64,000 nt of DNA from Lathyrus oleraceus (lineage: Eukaryota > Streptophyta > Magnoliopsida > Fabales > Fabaceae): the NCBI RefSeq assembly GCF_024323335.1, contig NC_066584.1, positions 433,529,408 to 433,593,407 of the forward strand, read 5' to 3'. The first letter of the stretch is position 1, and every line of letters starts with the position of its first letter. Positions 1 to 12,256 of the stretch are shown in pieces. The notes under the pieces were generated by a model. It saw nothing but the letters and a program-made list of their open reading frames with translations, searched no databases and was not told where the DNA came from. A program made the position numbers and the translations under genes.

Positions 1-631
1 GTTACACCTTATCAACACCCAAGTTCCATTGATATTGACAAGACTTGATTGGATCAACCAAGAATCAAGGGTTTGTTGTGAGTCACGAGCATGAAGTCTG
101 GGTAAGACCCATCCCAAAGGAGTAAACTAAGGATAACAACCTATAGATCATGTTCTAAAAAGTTCCCAGAGTCTTAACTCTATCTATCTAATATTACAGG
201 TTATGATGACTGACTCATCAACCCATAATATTATCAAGAGAAACTCGTCTGAGTGTAGTATCATGTAACAACTGTTATCAAGTCTACACCTGAACAGTCT
301 CTGTACTACGTCCTAAATAGGCCAAGAGGGGTTAAATGTTCTACAGTCCTCAGCTTCTGGGACCCCAAATCAGAGATAGTAATGCCTAACCATAAATAAC
401 TTGTGTGACATTCATAACTCTAAAAGGGTCTCCACTGAGTAGATGGGTCTCAAGCCAACTTATTAAGGACTACTCCACACAAGATGAACATGACTATACC
501 ATCCTCCTATATTAATTGCACTCCAGTTCGGGTTAGAACTTATCTCACCGCTCAGAGATCTCCAAGCACAACAAGCAGATTATATCATACAAACAAATAT
601 ACATACATCAAATATATAGTTATATACACAC
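1..631. other. Unassigned non-coding repeat-like sequence
   Basis: No long reading frame and no domain was recognised. The stretch resembles LTR or UTR sequence: AT-rich, many short direct words, and ending in a run ...TATATACACA just before family A LTR sequence resumes at CAAGCTATGG. A1 lacks only about its last 26 bp here compared with A3. This fits an element inserted close to the A1 end, with 1-631 being its right-hand terminus; the left end is outside the window. This is inference. Confidence 0.35.
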
Positions 632-3600
632 AAGCTATGGATAAGCTAGACGTCAATTAAACTAGAGTCGCCACCGAGCTTTTATTGTTTCTAAGGGAAA
701 AGGGAAAAGTACGAACAAAACCCCAAAAGATAAGAAGTTTTCAAATCAAAACTAATAAAATTCCAGAGATTACAGGTAAGGGGGTTGGTTACACATAGGG
801 AAGGTGTTAGCAACCAAAGTGTCCTAGGTACTCCTAGGGAGCCCTTTCTTGTGTGCATATGTGTTTTTGTACAAAATGATGTTTGCAATAAATAGAGTGG
901 AGGGATGATAAAACAATTCATTAATTATATTTTTGTGTTTGACAAGACCTTTGGATTTGTGCCTACGTACCAACATAAAATGAGGGATCAAAACCTCGTA
1001 GTTCGTGGTATCAATTTCAAAATGAGTGATTTGCTTTTAACAAAATTTTAGTTTGAAAGAGGCACAAAAGGCCTAAAAAGGTTTGGATGAGTGTTAGTTC
1101 TTTTTCTTTTGAAAAATTTAAGTCAAGTATAGTTAAGTTTATTTACAAGTTTATTTAAGAAAAGAAATTTGAAAATGCAATGGCATAAAACCAAAGTTTC
1201 TAATTTGCAATATGGTCTAAGTTTAGAAAACAAGCACAAGCAAAGAAGGTTTTAAAAAGGGGAAGAGATTTTGAAATTAAAGAAGTGAGGAAGAGATGAA
1301 GAGACTAATCCTAAGCATAAATTTAAAAGTTGAGAGTTGAAAATATCTGACCAATGAGCTGCAATCCAATAGACAAGAATGTCATATAGAAACCCAAATT
1401 TCCCTTGGACTTTAGAGTCAAGCAACAATCAATATACAAATAACAAGTTGAAGAGAAAGGCATCGAATAAAGATAGCCGCATCCAAGCTTAGCAACTCCA
1501 TGATTCTCTTTAAAATTTCCCATGTATCACGTGACTTCAAAGATGGAATTAGTTGCAGGTTCAAAATAACAGCTTCACAATGATCATGTTGCAGATGAAC
1601 TCAAATGGATCTTCAATTTTGTATCAGATGAAAGTTCACTTCACAAGCACTTGGTTTCATGAAAGTTGGCATTGGCCAAGTCCTTTGCATAGGGAATGTT
1701 GCATAAATTCTAAGTCCAATAGTCTCAGATCAAACCAACAGTCCACACAAAATGTTTTTTAGGGTTTTTGTTCTTATTATGTACATTAAGGTTAAAAGAC
1801 CATACAAACACACAAATATATACAAACACAATATATCACAAAATATGGTCCAAGTGGACAAAGGGAAAATGACATTAAAAAAAGTAAACAACTTGAACGA
1901 TATGAATAATGGCAAATGGATAAAGCTTAAAGTTAAAGTGCATAAAAGTAAATGGCTTGAAATTAAAAGTTAGTTGTTAGTTGATTAGAAGTTAGTATTG
2001 CTTTTTCTTTTGTTTTGTTTAAGTCATTCTTTGGAGAATACTCAACACACTTATCACAAGCATGGGTCCTTGAACCAAGACATCTTCCAAAGGAAGGAAA
2101 AAAGGTCAAGTTCCCACATAATACCATGAAAGAGGGGAGACTTACAATCTCACTAACTAGAATGCTATGCCTTTTTATGTCACAAATTTAGCGCTATGTT
2201 AAGCAATCGTAATTGGACTTATGTAGAAGTCTTAACTATTTAAGGTCGGGCAATAGAATTTTGGTGTTAATGCATGTTAGAGACATAGTATAATGGACTA
2301 TGTTTGAGAAACATACCATACACAAAAAGAATATGCAAAATGGAGGACCTAGTCTCATCCATACTTATGTTGATTTTGCAATCGACTAGCTTTAAGATAT
2401 AAAGACATCATAGGTCCATGACATGGATGAATAAAGAAGGGGAATGAGATGAATAAGGAAGGGGAATGGATTCAACACAAATTGGTCAAAGGAGGACTTT
2501 TACCAAATTAAGATCATTCATTCATTTTGGGAGATGGAATGTACATTCCCTCAATCCCCTAAATCCAATGATCTTAACCTAGCAAAGTCATATCAACCTT
2601 GACCAAGACCCAACAACACAAGTCAAATTTACAAAGTCAATTAAAATGGATCTACACAATTAATTTGGCATTTAAACAATTAAAAATAATAAAAATATGC
2701 ATTAAATTAAAATATGGTTGGTCAAATTCCTAAAACCTCATCAAAACACCAAAGAAATGGCCATGAGATTTATCATAGGTCAAACAAGGTCAAAGGACCT
2801 TGGCGAAATTTTTTCATAATTTTTGGAAACTTAAAAGTATTTTTAAACAACTAAAAATATTAATAATGATCCAAAAAATAATTTTAATTCAGAAAATGAA
2901 AGAAAACTTTATTTAATTTTTTTTGGTGAAACTCTTATATTTTTTTGGATCAATATTAAATTTAATATGAATTAATGAAAATGAAACAAATAAAATGAAA
3001 ATCAATTAATCTGAAAAAAGCGTGGTCCACTTGATCTCCCTCATTAATTGAGGTGGCAGATAAAGTGGACGAAAACACGCGTTCCATCGTGCACGCAAGT
3101 CAGCGCGCCACACAATTGGTAATCAAAAGAAACGCTCATGATTAAAAAAAATTGAACTAATCATGTGGCTCTGGACCACGCCACCTCACTACCGGAGCAA
3201 AGCGCCGGTCGTCTTCTTAGGCGATCTTGGTCGGACTGGTCCACTCATCACCATCACAAAAATGAAAAAGAAGGACATGATTTTAAAGTAAAAATGGCAT
3301 TGATCACGAATCTGACCTTAATTCGTCCTAACTCCAAGTATATTGAGAGATACATGAAGTTGAAATTTGAGGTACATGAACTGAGTTGCTTCGATTTGGC
3401 CTCAAAGCAACTCAATCTTATTGCCTACATTGGTAGGACTTTAGACAACCAAAGATCCAAGAGAATTGATGAGAATTGAGAGAGAATCAAAGAAAATAAA
3501 AAATCTAGAAAATACCTTCAATGCTATGCAGAACTTGATCTCTCCTGCTTCAATTCTTGTTTGATCTTGCTCAGGAAGCTTGCAGAAGTGGCTTAGGATT

Positions 3601-5278
3601 GAAACAAAGCTTTGGATCATGGAGTTTTTGAATCTTCAAACAATGAGATTCAAACTCAATTTTCAAATGAAAATTCTCAGGTTTTCCTTTCAAAATTGCG
3701 GGTTTCAAGTGTGGGAGGAAAAGCTGGCGCGCAAGGGTTCTCATTTATGATCCTAGAGGCTCTTATTTATAGCAAATTCAAGTGTTATTTGCACCTTCCA
3801 AAATGTTTCCAAATTTGGAAATTAAGTGATGCATGCTTGCATGGGCGTGTACATGCCCATGAATCTACTCAATTAAGTCCACAATTACATGTAATTGAGT
3901 CAGAAAGTGAATTGGAATGCAAGGCAAAAGTGTGTAGCTGTTTGAAGTTTGATCCTTGCCAAATGATGCAGCCATGTTCAGACCATGCACAAACCACTCA
4001 AAATTTGTCCAAAATGGATGAAATTGGTCTCTTTGGAAATGTTAGATCAAGAGGAACAACTCTCATTCTGAACACTTTTCCATTTGAAGCTTGTATCATG
4101 ATGAATTTTGAGGTGGAAGTTTGTAAATTTCAACATGTAATATTTTTTTCTAAGTGTCAAGCCATATGTTCAACTATTCCACCTTGGCTAACTTTTTATG
4201 TGAGCTTCAAATGAGAAATGTGTCTTCATCAAACTTGTAGCTATTTCAAAAACCTTAAAAATGGTCACAAATTTGACCTAATTTGGATTTGTGATGAATA
4301 AGTTATGAATTTTTGAAGTTAAGGAAAATCACTAGTTCAATGGTATTGGTCCAAAATGACCTATAATATATCCTCATATAACATGCTCATAAAAGTTGCA
4401 TTAGATCTTCTTACAAACATATAGGTTGAATTAGACACCTTGAATTTATTGTGCAACTTGGAAATCTTTCATCTCATAAAAAATGAGCAAGTTATGGCCT
4501 TGGGAAGTTGACCTTCAAATTAGGGTTTAAACAAAATGACCTATAATCTTTCAACATAAAAAGTGACTTTACAAGCAAAACTATCTCTAGACCTTAACAT
4601 GTAAGTTGTTTAGAATGTCATTTAGAGTAACTTTGATCTTGGAATAATTTTTATATGATGAAAACTGTAGCAGATAGGGTCTAGGGGACCCCAGTTTTGA
4701 TCAGATGAATTCCTCTGGTCTACCACCATCAATCAACTTGCAAACTTGCAATTCTCTTGACTTTTTGGACTCATGGGAGATCAGATATTCATAAGGTGAT
4801 TAAATTTGAAGTTTCCCTTGGAATATTTGATCCATTGGTGAAGAAGTTACACAAGATACCCAAATGAACAAGGGTTTCCAAGGCAAACCAATTCCAAACT
4901 CTTGAAGAATTCTTGATCAAAATAACATGTAGAGATCATTGGGACTCATATATGATTCCTAGAGCCTTTGTGGATCATTTCTTCGTTGAGCTTCTAGCAA
5001 AGAGGGTCTTAAACCCTAGACATGAACTTGATAGATCAAAGGTGATCAAGTGCCCTACCTACAAAAGAGTTAGACAAATGCAAAGACATATTTTTGGTTT
5101 TTTTGGTTAGTAGAGATGATAAAATACAAAGTATGATACAATCACATAGTGCTTGGTGATCTCTCCCATTACAAACCTAATGAATAAGGGGGGAAGGATG
5201 ATGCCAAGGTATGATCCCAATGCTAATGTATATGATGAGATAACATGAGGGATCTTAGGATCAAAATTGGGGTCTTAC
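632..5278 (-). repeat. Tat/Ogre-type LTR, family A, copy A1 (inverted)
   Basis: Reverse complement of a giant Ty3/gypsy LTR. On the minus strand it starts with (T)GTAAGACC at 5278 and runs to about 26 bp short of the family end (CGCTACA). Its length is 4647 bp; A3 without its insertions is 4673 bp. Shared landmarks with A2, A3 and A4 are the GTCGCCACCG box near 669, the sequence around GTGCCTACGTACCAACAT, and the ATGAGGGATCTTAGG block near 5245. No LTR gene is expected. The right edge touches pol sequence of the opposite orientation, so this LTR is not the 5' LTR of the following pol fragment. Confidence 0.85.
3165..3479 (+). other. Conserved open frame antisense to LTR A1 (104 codons)
   Basis: This frame runs against the LTR's own direction. 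A frame of exactly the same length lies at the matching place in A3 (32756-33070), and A2 keeps its last 61 codons (9361-9546, minus) after an in-frame stop. Shared words include ELSCFDL, SKQLNL and YIGRT. No known domain was recognised. It may only reflect a common LTR ancestor without protein function. Confidence 0.25.
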
Positions 5279-5279
5279 C

Positions 5280-6056
5280 ATTGCCCGTTGGCAGATGTTG
5301 TTATCAGAGTATGATATTGAATACCGATCTCAAAAAGCAATCAAGGGTAGTGTCTTGGCTGATAAATTGGCTCACCAACCGATAGAAGATTACCAGTCAT
5401 TACAATATGATTTTCCTGATGAAGAGATCTTGTACCTGAAAATGAAAGATTGTGGTGAACCATTGCTTGAGGAAGGGCCATAACCTGGTTCCCGTTGGGG
5501 CATGGTATTTGATGGAGCTGTTAATCAGTATGGTAATGGCATTGGGGCAGTAATCATTACTCCTCAAGGAACTCATTTTCCATTTACAGCTAGATTGACT
5601 TTCAAGTGTACAAATAATATGGCAGAATATGAAGCTTGCATTATGGGGCTTAAAGAGGCCATTGATCTCAAAATCAAGTACTTAGATGTCTACGGAGATT
5701 CAGCTTTGGTTGTGAATCAAATCAAAGGTGAATGAGAGAAGAATCAACCCGGTTTGATACCATACAGAGACTATGCGAGGAGGATTTCAACTTTCTTTAC
5801 AAAGGTTGAGTTTCATCATATCCCTCGAGATGAAAACCGGATGGCAGATGCTCTTGCAACGTTGGCCTCAATGATTATGGTGAAGTATTGGAATGAAGTT
5901 CCCAATTTGATTGTGATGCGTCTTGATAGGCCAGCTCATGTGTTTGTTGTTGAAGAGATCAAAGATGAAAAGCCGTGGTATTTTGACATCAAGTGTTTCC
6001 TTCAAAGTCAGATTTACCCGCCTGGGGCATCTCTGAAAGATAAGAAGACTTTGTGA
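5280..6056 (+). pseudogene. Ty3/gypsy (Tat) pol remnant: RNase H region
   Basis: The fragment starts abruptly at IARWQMLLSEYDIEYRSQ, the linker after the first RNase H, and continues into the second (archaeal-type) RNase H typical of Tat elements: WGMVFDGAVNQYGNGIGAV, the NNMAEYEACIMGL glutamate motif and the DVYGDSALVVNQIKGE aspartate motif, then HHIPRDENRMADALATLAS. Three in-frame stops break one otherwise continuous frame: TAA at 5481, TGA at 5733 and TGA at 6054. Protease, RT and the first RNase H are missing because the inverted LTR A1 abuts the fragment. The minus-strand copy at 46166-50150 is a close relative. Confidence 0.85.
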
Positions 6057-6059
6057 AGA

Positions 6060-7193
6060 TTAGCCGGAAATTTCTACCTGAATGGTGATGTTTTGTACAA
6101 GAGAAACTTCGATATGGTTCTGCTTAGATGCGTGGTTAGACACGAAGTAGACCTGTTGATGACTGAAGTCTATGAAGGTTCCTTTGGTACTCATTCCAAT
6201 GGACATGCAATGGCGAAGAAGATGTTGCGAGCAGGTTACTATTGGTTGACAATAGAATCTGACTGTTGCAAGTTTGTGAAGAAATGCCACAAGTGTCAAA
6301 TCTATGCAGATAAAATTCATGTTCCTCCGACACTGTTGAACGTCATTTCCTTCCTATGGCCCTTCTCCACGTGGGGAATTGATATGATTGGTATGATTGA
6401 GCCTAAAGCTTTAAACGGACATCGTTTCATTCTGGTGGCAGTTGACTACTTCACAAAATGGATTGAAGCGGCATCGTATGCGAATGTAACCAAGCAAGTT
6501 GTTGTGAGGTTTATCAAGAAACAGATCATATGTTGTTATGGTGTGCCAAGTAAGATCATTACTGATAATGGATCGAACTTGAATAACAATATGGTGGAAG
6601 CTCTTTGCAAAGACTTCAAGATTGCACACCATAATTCTTCTCCCTACAAGAACAAGAACATTAAGAAAATCATTAAGAAGATGGTTGTAACGCATAAGGA
6701 TTGGCATGAGATGCTCCCATTTTCTTTGCACGGGTATCGTACATCCATCCGCACTTCAATAGGGGAAACCCCTTTCTCTCTTGTATATGGTATGGAAGCT
6801 ATGCTGCCCGTAGAGGTTGAGATCCCATCATTGCATGTTTTGATGGAATCCAAGTTGACTGAGGCTGAATGGTGTCAGACCAGGTATGATCAGCTGAATT
6901 TGATTGAAGAAAAGAGGTTGACTGCCATGTGTCATGGTCAATTATACCAGCAGAGAATGAAGAAAGCCATTGATAAGAAGGTCAGACCTCGCATGTTTAG
7001 AGAAGTTGACCTTGAGCTAAAAAAGATTATGTCTTTCAAACCAGATGCTAGGGGCAAATGGACTCCTAATTATGAAGGTCCGTATGTTGCTAAGAGAGCC
7101 TTTTCAGTGAGTGCTTTGATTCTTAGAACTATGGATGGTGAAGAGTTCACTCGTCCTGTGAATGCAGATGCAGTCAAGAAATACTCCGCCTAA
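6060..7193 (+). pseudogene. Ty3/gypsy (Tat) integrase, catalytic Glu deleted
   Basis: Integrase joins element cDNA to host DNA. The zinc-binding HHCC region is visible (HSNGHAMAKKM ... KKCHKCQIYADK), then the core aspartates in WGIDMIG and TDNGSNLN. In the relative at 46487-46846 the core continues with SPYKSKMNGVVEAANKN, holding the catalytic glutamate; here the text goes from SPYK straight to NKN, an in-frame loss of about 30 bp near 6650. The C-terminal part (KVRP, PNYEGPYVAKRAF) and the end DAVKKYSA are intact. The frame continues directly from the RNase H fragment. It is open for 366 codons from 6093 but predicted inactive. Confidence 0.85.
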
Positions 7194-8332
7194 AAAGAAA
7201 AGAATTGCTCGTCAAGTTGAATACCCGAAAGGGATGCTTAGGCAAAAATGAGCGTCTCGGTGGATTGAAAACCCGAAAGGGCGATCCAGGCAAAAACTAG
7301 AGACATAAAATAGAAAAATTTATCCCGATAGATTGAGTACCTCACCTTGGGACAATTTATGCAAAAATTAAGGATTATGGCAAGTAATTGCATCCTACTG
7401 ATCTTCAGTCTTGAAGACTTTCTTGAGCACATCGTCGGATTTTGATCCCCGATAGCGGCAAAGAGCACAATGGATATCAAGAGTTGGTAGAAGGATTAGT
7501 GATCATTGTATTCAATGTAACCCTTTTCGATGTAAATTACCATTTTCAACTTTTGTAAAAGATCTATGGAGTCTTGTCATTTACAAACAACCATTATATT
7601 AAATAAAGTTGAGCTTTTATCCAATTGTTTCTACTCTTATTTAATTCAGCCAAATAATTTTAAATTTTATTATGATCCTTTTTGAAATAAAAACTTTAAT
7701 TAAAAGAATATTTTCTTAAACTTATAAAAGTATTAATTTTAAGCAATCGATTTCATTAAAAGGAATATCAACAGTGGTTTGAAAGTAATAAGCCCTAAGT
7801 GTGGAGCATTATTGGTTCTCCCCAAGCAGTAGGTGTGATTCCTCTTTCATCCCCGGCAGCACGATTAACACCCGGTGTTTATTGATTTCCCCAACTGTTA
7901 ATTCGCCGTTGTCCCCAGCTAATTTATGGTTGTTCCCCAGTTGAGTAAGGGCATTTCGTTGTAGCAGTTTGCATCAGTTCTGACAGAACTTTGATTTCCC
8001 TACAAGTCTCCATCAGATTCGCTCCCAGCTAGAGTTTCCTCTGAGTTTCCGAGCGGTTATTTGTGTTTGTTTCCTTGTAGGGTTATCTCCCATTTGAAAT
8101 GGTATTGACGTAAAAATTCCCCGCAGAATTGGTAGCAGTTTCCTCAGCAGATCTCCTCTTTTCTTCCCCATCTAGGGTCGAGCCTTTGAGATGTTGATCT
8201 CTTTTCTTCAGTAGTTGTTTCCCTCCTTGGTGGATTGGCAGAGAATTGTATCGATGATTCAAATTTGCAACATTTTTGTATCCTTTGCGATTGTTTTGTC
8301 AGCATGATTATACATATATACTATAAATTACA
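7194..8332 (+). other. 3' UTR of plus-strand family A element, truncated
   Basis: Non-coding sequence downstream of the pol stop that matches the reverse complement of about 45050-46150. It opens with a chain of hairpins (listed separately) and continues with C/T-rich text such as GTTTCCTTGTAGGG. Near 8332, at CATATATACTATAAATTA, similarity to the 3' UTR stops and jumps into the LTR. The rest of the 3' UTR, the polypurine tract and about 670 bp of the LTR start are therefore deleted. Confidence 0.75.
7207..7375 (+). promoter_or_regulatory. Chain of three predicted RNA hairpins after pol
   Basis: Three consecutive units, each ending in GCAAAAA plus a closing arm. Outer arms pair as GCTC/GAGC (7207, 7250), TCTC/GAGA (7255, 7300) and ATCCC/AGGAT (7322, 7371, one mismatch). 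Units 1 and 2 have the apical CCCGAAAGGG, a 3-bp stem with a GAAA tetraloop (7224-7233, 7272-7281). The arrangement recurs at 45984-46108 and, with different bases, at 61347-61444. Function is unknown; RNA processing, packaging or export would be guesses. Confidence 0.55.
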
Positions 8333-11300
8333 TTCCAAACAACTTTCATGTTGAGGTCTAGAGCTAGTTTTTCTTGGAAAGACATTTTTTATGGTGAAAG
8401 ATTATAGGTCATTTTGTCTAAACCCTAATTTAGAGGTCAACTTCCCAAGGCCATAACTTGCTCCATTTTCATGATATTAAATATTTCCAAGTTGCACAAT
8501 CAAATTCAATGTGTCTACTTCAACTTTTATGTTTTGAGGAAGATCTAATTCAACTTTTATGAGCATGTGATATGAGAATACATTATTGGTCATTTTGGAC
8601 CAAGGCCATTGAACAAGTGATTTTCCCTAACTTCAAAAATGCATAAATCATTCATCTCAAATACAAATGAGGTCAAATTGGTAACCATTTTGAAGGATTT
8701 TGAAAGATCTAAAACTTTTATGAAGACACATTTCTCATTTGAAGCTCACATAAAAAGTTAGCCAAGGTGGAATAAGTGAACATATTGCTTGACACTTAGA
8801 AATTTTTTTGATATGTTAAAATTTCCAAACTTACACTTCAAAATTCATCATGATAAAAGCTTCAAATGGAAAAGTTTTCAACATAAGAGTTGTTACTCTT
8901 GATCTAACCTTTCCAAAGAGTCCAATTTCATCCATTTTGGACAAGGTTTGAGGGGTCTGCGTATGGCTTGAACAAGGCATCATCATTTGATAAAGATCAA
9001 ACTTCAAACAACTGTACATATTTGCCTTGCATTCCAATTCACATTCAGACTCATTTGCACTTGATTATGGACCTAATCCAGTGACTCCATGGGCCTGTAC
9101 ACGTCCTTGCGCGTCATCTTTGCTCCAATACCTCAAATCCTCACATTTGAAATGAGAAACCTGAGAATTTTCTTTAAAAATTGAGTTTGAATCTCACTGT
9201 TTGGAGATTCAAAACTCCAGGGATCCAAAGCTTTTGTTCAATTATAAACCACTTCTACAAGCTTCCTGAGTGAGATCAAGCAAGAATCAAAGCAAAAGCA
9301 ATCGAGTTCTGCACAACATTGAAGGTATTTTCCAGATTTTTTCTTCTCTTTGATTCTCTCTTAATTCTCATCAATTCTCTTGGATCCTTGGTTGTCTGAA
9401 GTCCTACCAATGTAGGATAGAATATTGAGTTGCTTTGAGGTCAAATCGAAGCAACTCAGTTCATGTACCTCAAATTTCAACTCCATGTATCTCTCAATAT
9501 ACTTGGAGTTAGGACAAATTGCGGTCAAATTCGTGATCAGTGCCATTTTTTCTTTAAAATCATGTCATTCTTTTTCATTTTTGTGATGGTGATGAATGGA
9601 CCAGTCCGACCAAGGTCGCCTGAGAAGATGACCGGTGTTTTGCACCGGTGATGAGCTGGGCTGTCCAGAGCCACATAATCATTCCATTATGTTTTAATCA
9701 CGAGGGTTAGTTTTAAATACCATTCGTGTGACGCGCTGACTCGTGTACATGGTGAAATGCGCGTTTGGATCCACTTGATCTGCCACCTCAATTAATGAGG
9801 GAGATCAAGTGGTCCACGTTTTTTCTTAATATTTGAATTTCATTTTATTTCCTTTATTTTCATTAATTCATATTAATTTTAATATTGATCCAAAAAATAT
9901 GAGAGTTTCACCAAAAACTTTTAAATAAAATCCTCTTTCATTTTCTGAATTAAAATTATTTTTTGGATCATTATTAATATTTTTCATGATTTAATTGATT
10001 TTGTGAATATTTTTAATTGTTTAAAAATACTTTTAAGTTTCCAAAAATTATGAAATTTTTTCTCCAAGGTCCTTTGACTTTGTTTGACCTATGATAAATC
10101 TCATGGCCATTTATTTGGTGTTTTGATGAGGTTTTAGAAAATTGATCAACCATAATTTAATTTAATGCATATTTTTATTATTTTTAATTGTTTAAATGCC
10201 AAATTAATTGTGTAGAGCCATTTTAATTGACTTGTTAAGTTTGACTTGTGTTATGAGCCTTGGTCAAGGTTGATTTGACTTTGTTAGGTTAAGGTCATTG
10301 AATTTAGGGGATTGATGGAATGTATATTCCATCTCCCAAAATGAATGGATGATCTTAATTTGGTAAAAGTCCTCCTTTGACCAATTTGTGTTGAATCCAT
10401 TCCCCCTCCATCTTCATATTATTCCTCTTCTTCACTCATTCATGTAATGGACCTATGACATCTCTATATCCAAAGGCTAGTTGATTGCAAAATCAACATG
10501 AGTATGGATGAGATTAGGTCCCCCATTTTGCATATTCTTTTTGTGTGTGGTATGTTTCATGAGCATAGTTCATCATACTATGTCTCTAACATGCATTAAC
10601 ACCAAAATTCTATTGCCCGACCTCAAATAGTTGTGACTTCTACATAAGTCCAATTATGATTGCTTAACATAGCGCTAAATTTGTGACACAAAAGGCATAG
10701 CATTATAGCTAGTGAGATCGTAAGTCTCCCTTCTTTCATGGTATTGTGTGGAAACTTGGCCTTTTTTCCTTCCTTTGGAAGATGTATTGGTTCAAGGATC
10801 CATGCTTGTGATAAGTGGGTTGAGTGTTCTCCAAAGAATGACTTAAACAAAACAAAGCAAAAGTAATACTAACTTCTAATCAACTAACAACTAACATTTA
10901 ATTTCAAGTCATTTACTTTTATGCACTTTATTTTTTAAGCTTTTAATTCATTTGTGATTATTGATACCATTCGATTTGTTTACTTTAATGTTATTTTCCC
11001 TTTGCCCACTTGGGCCATAGTTTGTGATATATTGCGTTTGTGTATACTTGTTTGTTTGTTTGGTCTTTTGACCTTAATGTACATAATAAGAACAAAAACC
11101 CTAAAAAACATTTTTGTGTGGACTGTTGGTTTGATCTAAGACTATTGGACTTAGAATATAGGCAACATTCCCTATGCAAAGGACTTGGAAAATGCCAACT
11201 TTTATGAAGCCAAGTACTTGTGAAGTGAACATTCATCCGATATAATATTGAAGATCCATTTGAGTTCATCTGCAACATGATCATTGTGAAGCTGTTATTA

Positions 11301-12256
11301 TGAACTTGTGTCTTATGCCATCTTTGAAATCATCTTATGCATGGGAAATTTTGAAGAAGATCATGGAGTTGCTAAGCTTAGATCTGACTATCTTTACTTG
11401 ATGATTTTATCTTCATCTTGCTACTTGTTTATTGATATTGCTTGATTCTAAAGTCCAAGGGAAATTTGGGGTTCTATATGACATTCTTGTCTATTGGATT
11501 GCACCCCATTGGTCAGATCTTTTCAACTCTTAACTTTTCAAATTTGTGCTTAGGATCAGTCTCTTCATCTCCTCCCCATTTCTTTGATTTTAAAATCTCT
11601 CCCCCTTTTAAAATATTCTTTGCTTGTATTTGTTTTCAAAGCTTAGACCATTTTGCAAATTAGAAACTTTGGCCTTATGCCATTGCATTTTCAAACTCTT
11701 TTCTTAAAAAAAACTTGTAAATAAACTTAACTATACTTGACTTAAAATTTTCATAAGCCAAAAAGAACTAACACTCATTCAAACTATTTTTAGGCCTTTT
11801 GTGCCTTTGTCAAACTTAATTTTTTTGTTAAAAGCAATGCACCCACTTTGAAATCGATACCACAAACTACGAGGTTTTGATCCCTCATTTTTATGTTGGT
11901 ACGTAGGCACAAGTCTGAAGGTCTTGTCAAACACAAAAATAATTAATGAATTATTTTCTCATCCCTCCATTCCATTTTATTGCAAACATCATTTGTACAA
12001 AAACACATATGCACACAAAAAAGGGCTCCCTAGGAGTACCTAAGATACTTTGGGTGCTAACACCTTCCCTCTGTGTAACCAACCCCCTTACCTGTAATCT
12101 CTGCATTTTATTAGTTTTGATTTGAAAACTTCTTATCTTTGAGTTTTGTTCGTACTTTTCCCTTTTCCCTTGGAAACAATAAAAGCGTTGTGGCGACTCT
12201 GGTTTTATTGACGTCTAGCTTATCCATAGCTTGATAGTCATGAATTTACTGCTACA
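8333..12256 (+). repeat. Tat/Ogre-type 3' LTR, family A, copy A2 (5'-truncated)
   Basis: Plus-oriented family A LTR lacking about its first 670 bp. It begins at CATTCCAAACAACTTTCATG and ends with ...ACTGCTACA at 12256. It contains AACAATAAAAGCGTTGTGGCGACTC near 12175-12199, a poly(A)-signal-like word followed by the conserved GTGGCGACTC box. It is the 3' LTR of the plus-strand pol fragment upstream. Directly after 12256 the text is coding-like sequence of an older element, so this marks an insertion edge. Confidence 0.85.

Noticed and set aside
691..1973. Several 60-76 codon frames in LTR A1
   Set aside because: Lie in LTR sequence, overlap on both strands, lack domains and are not kept as equal frames in A2-A4.
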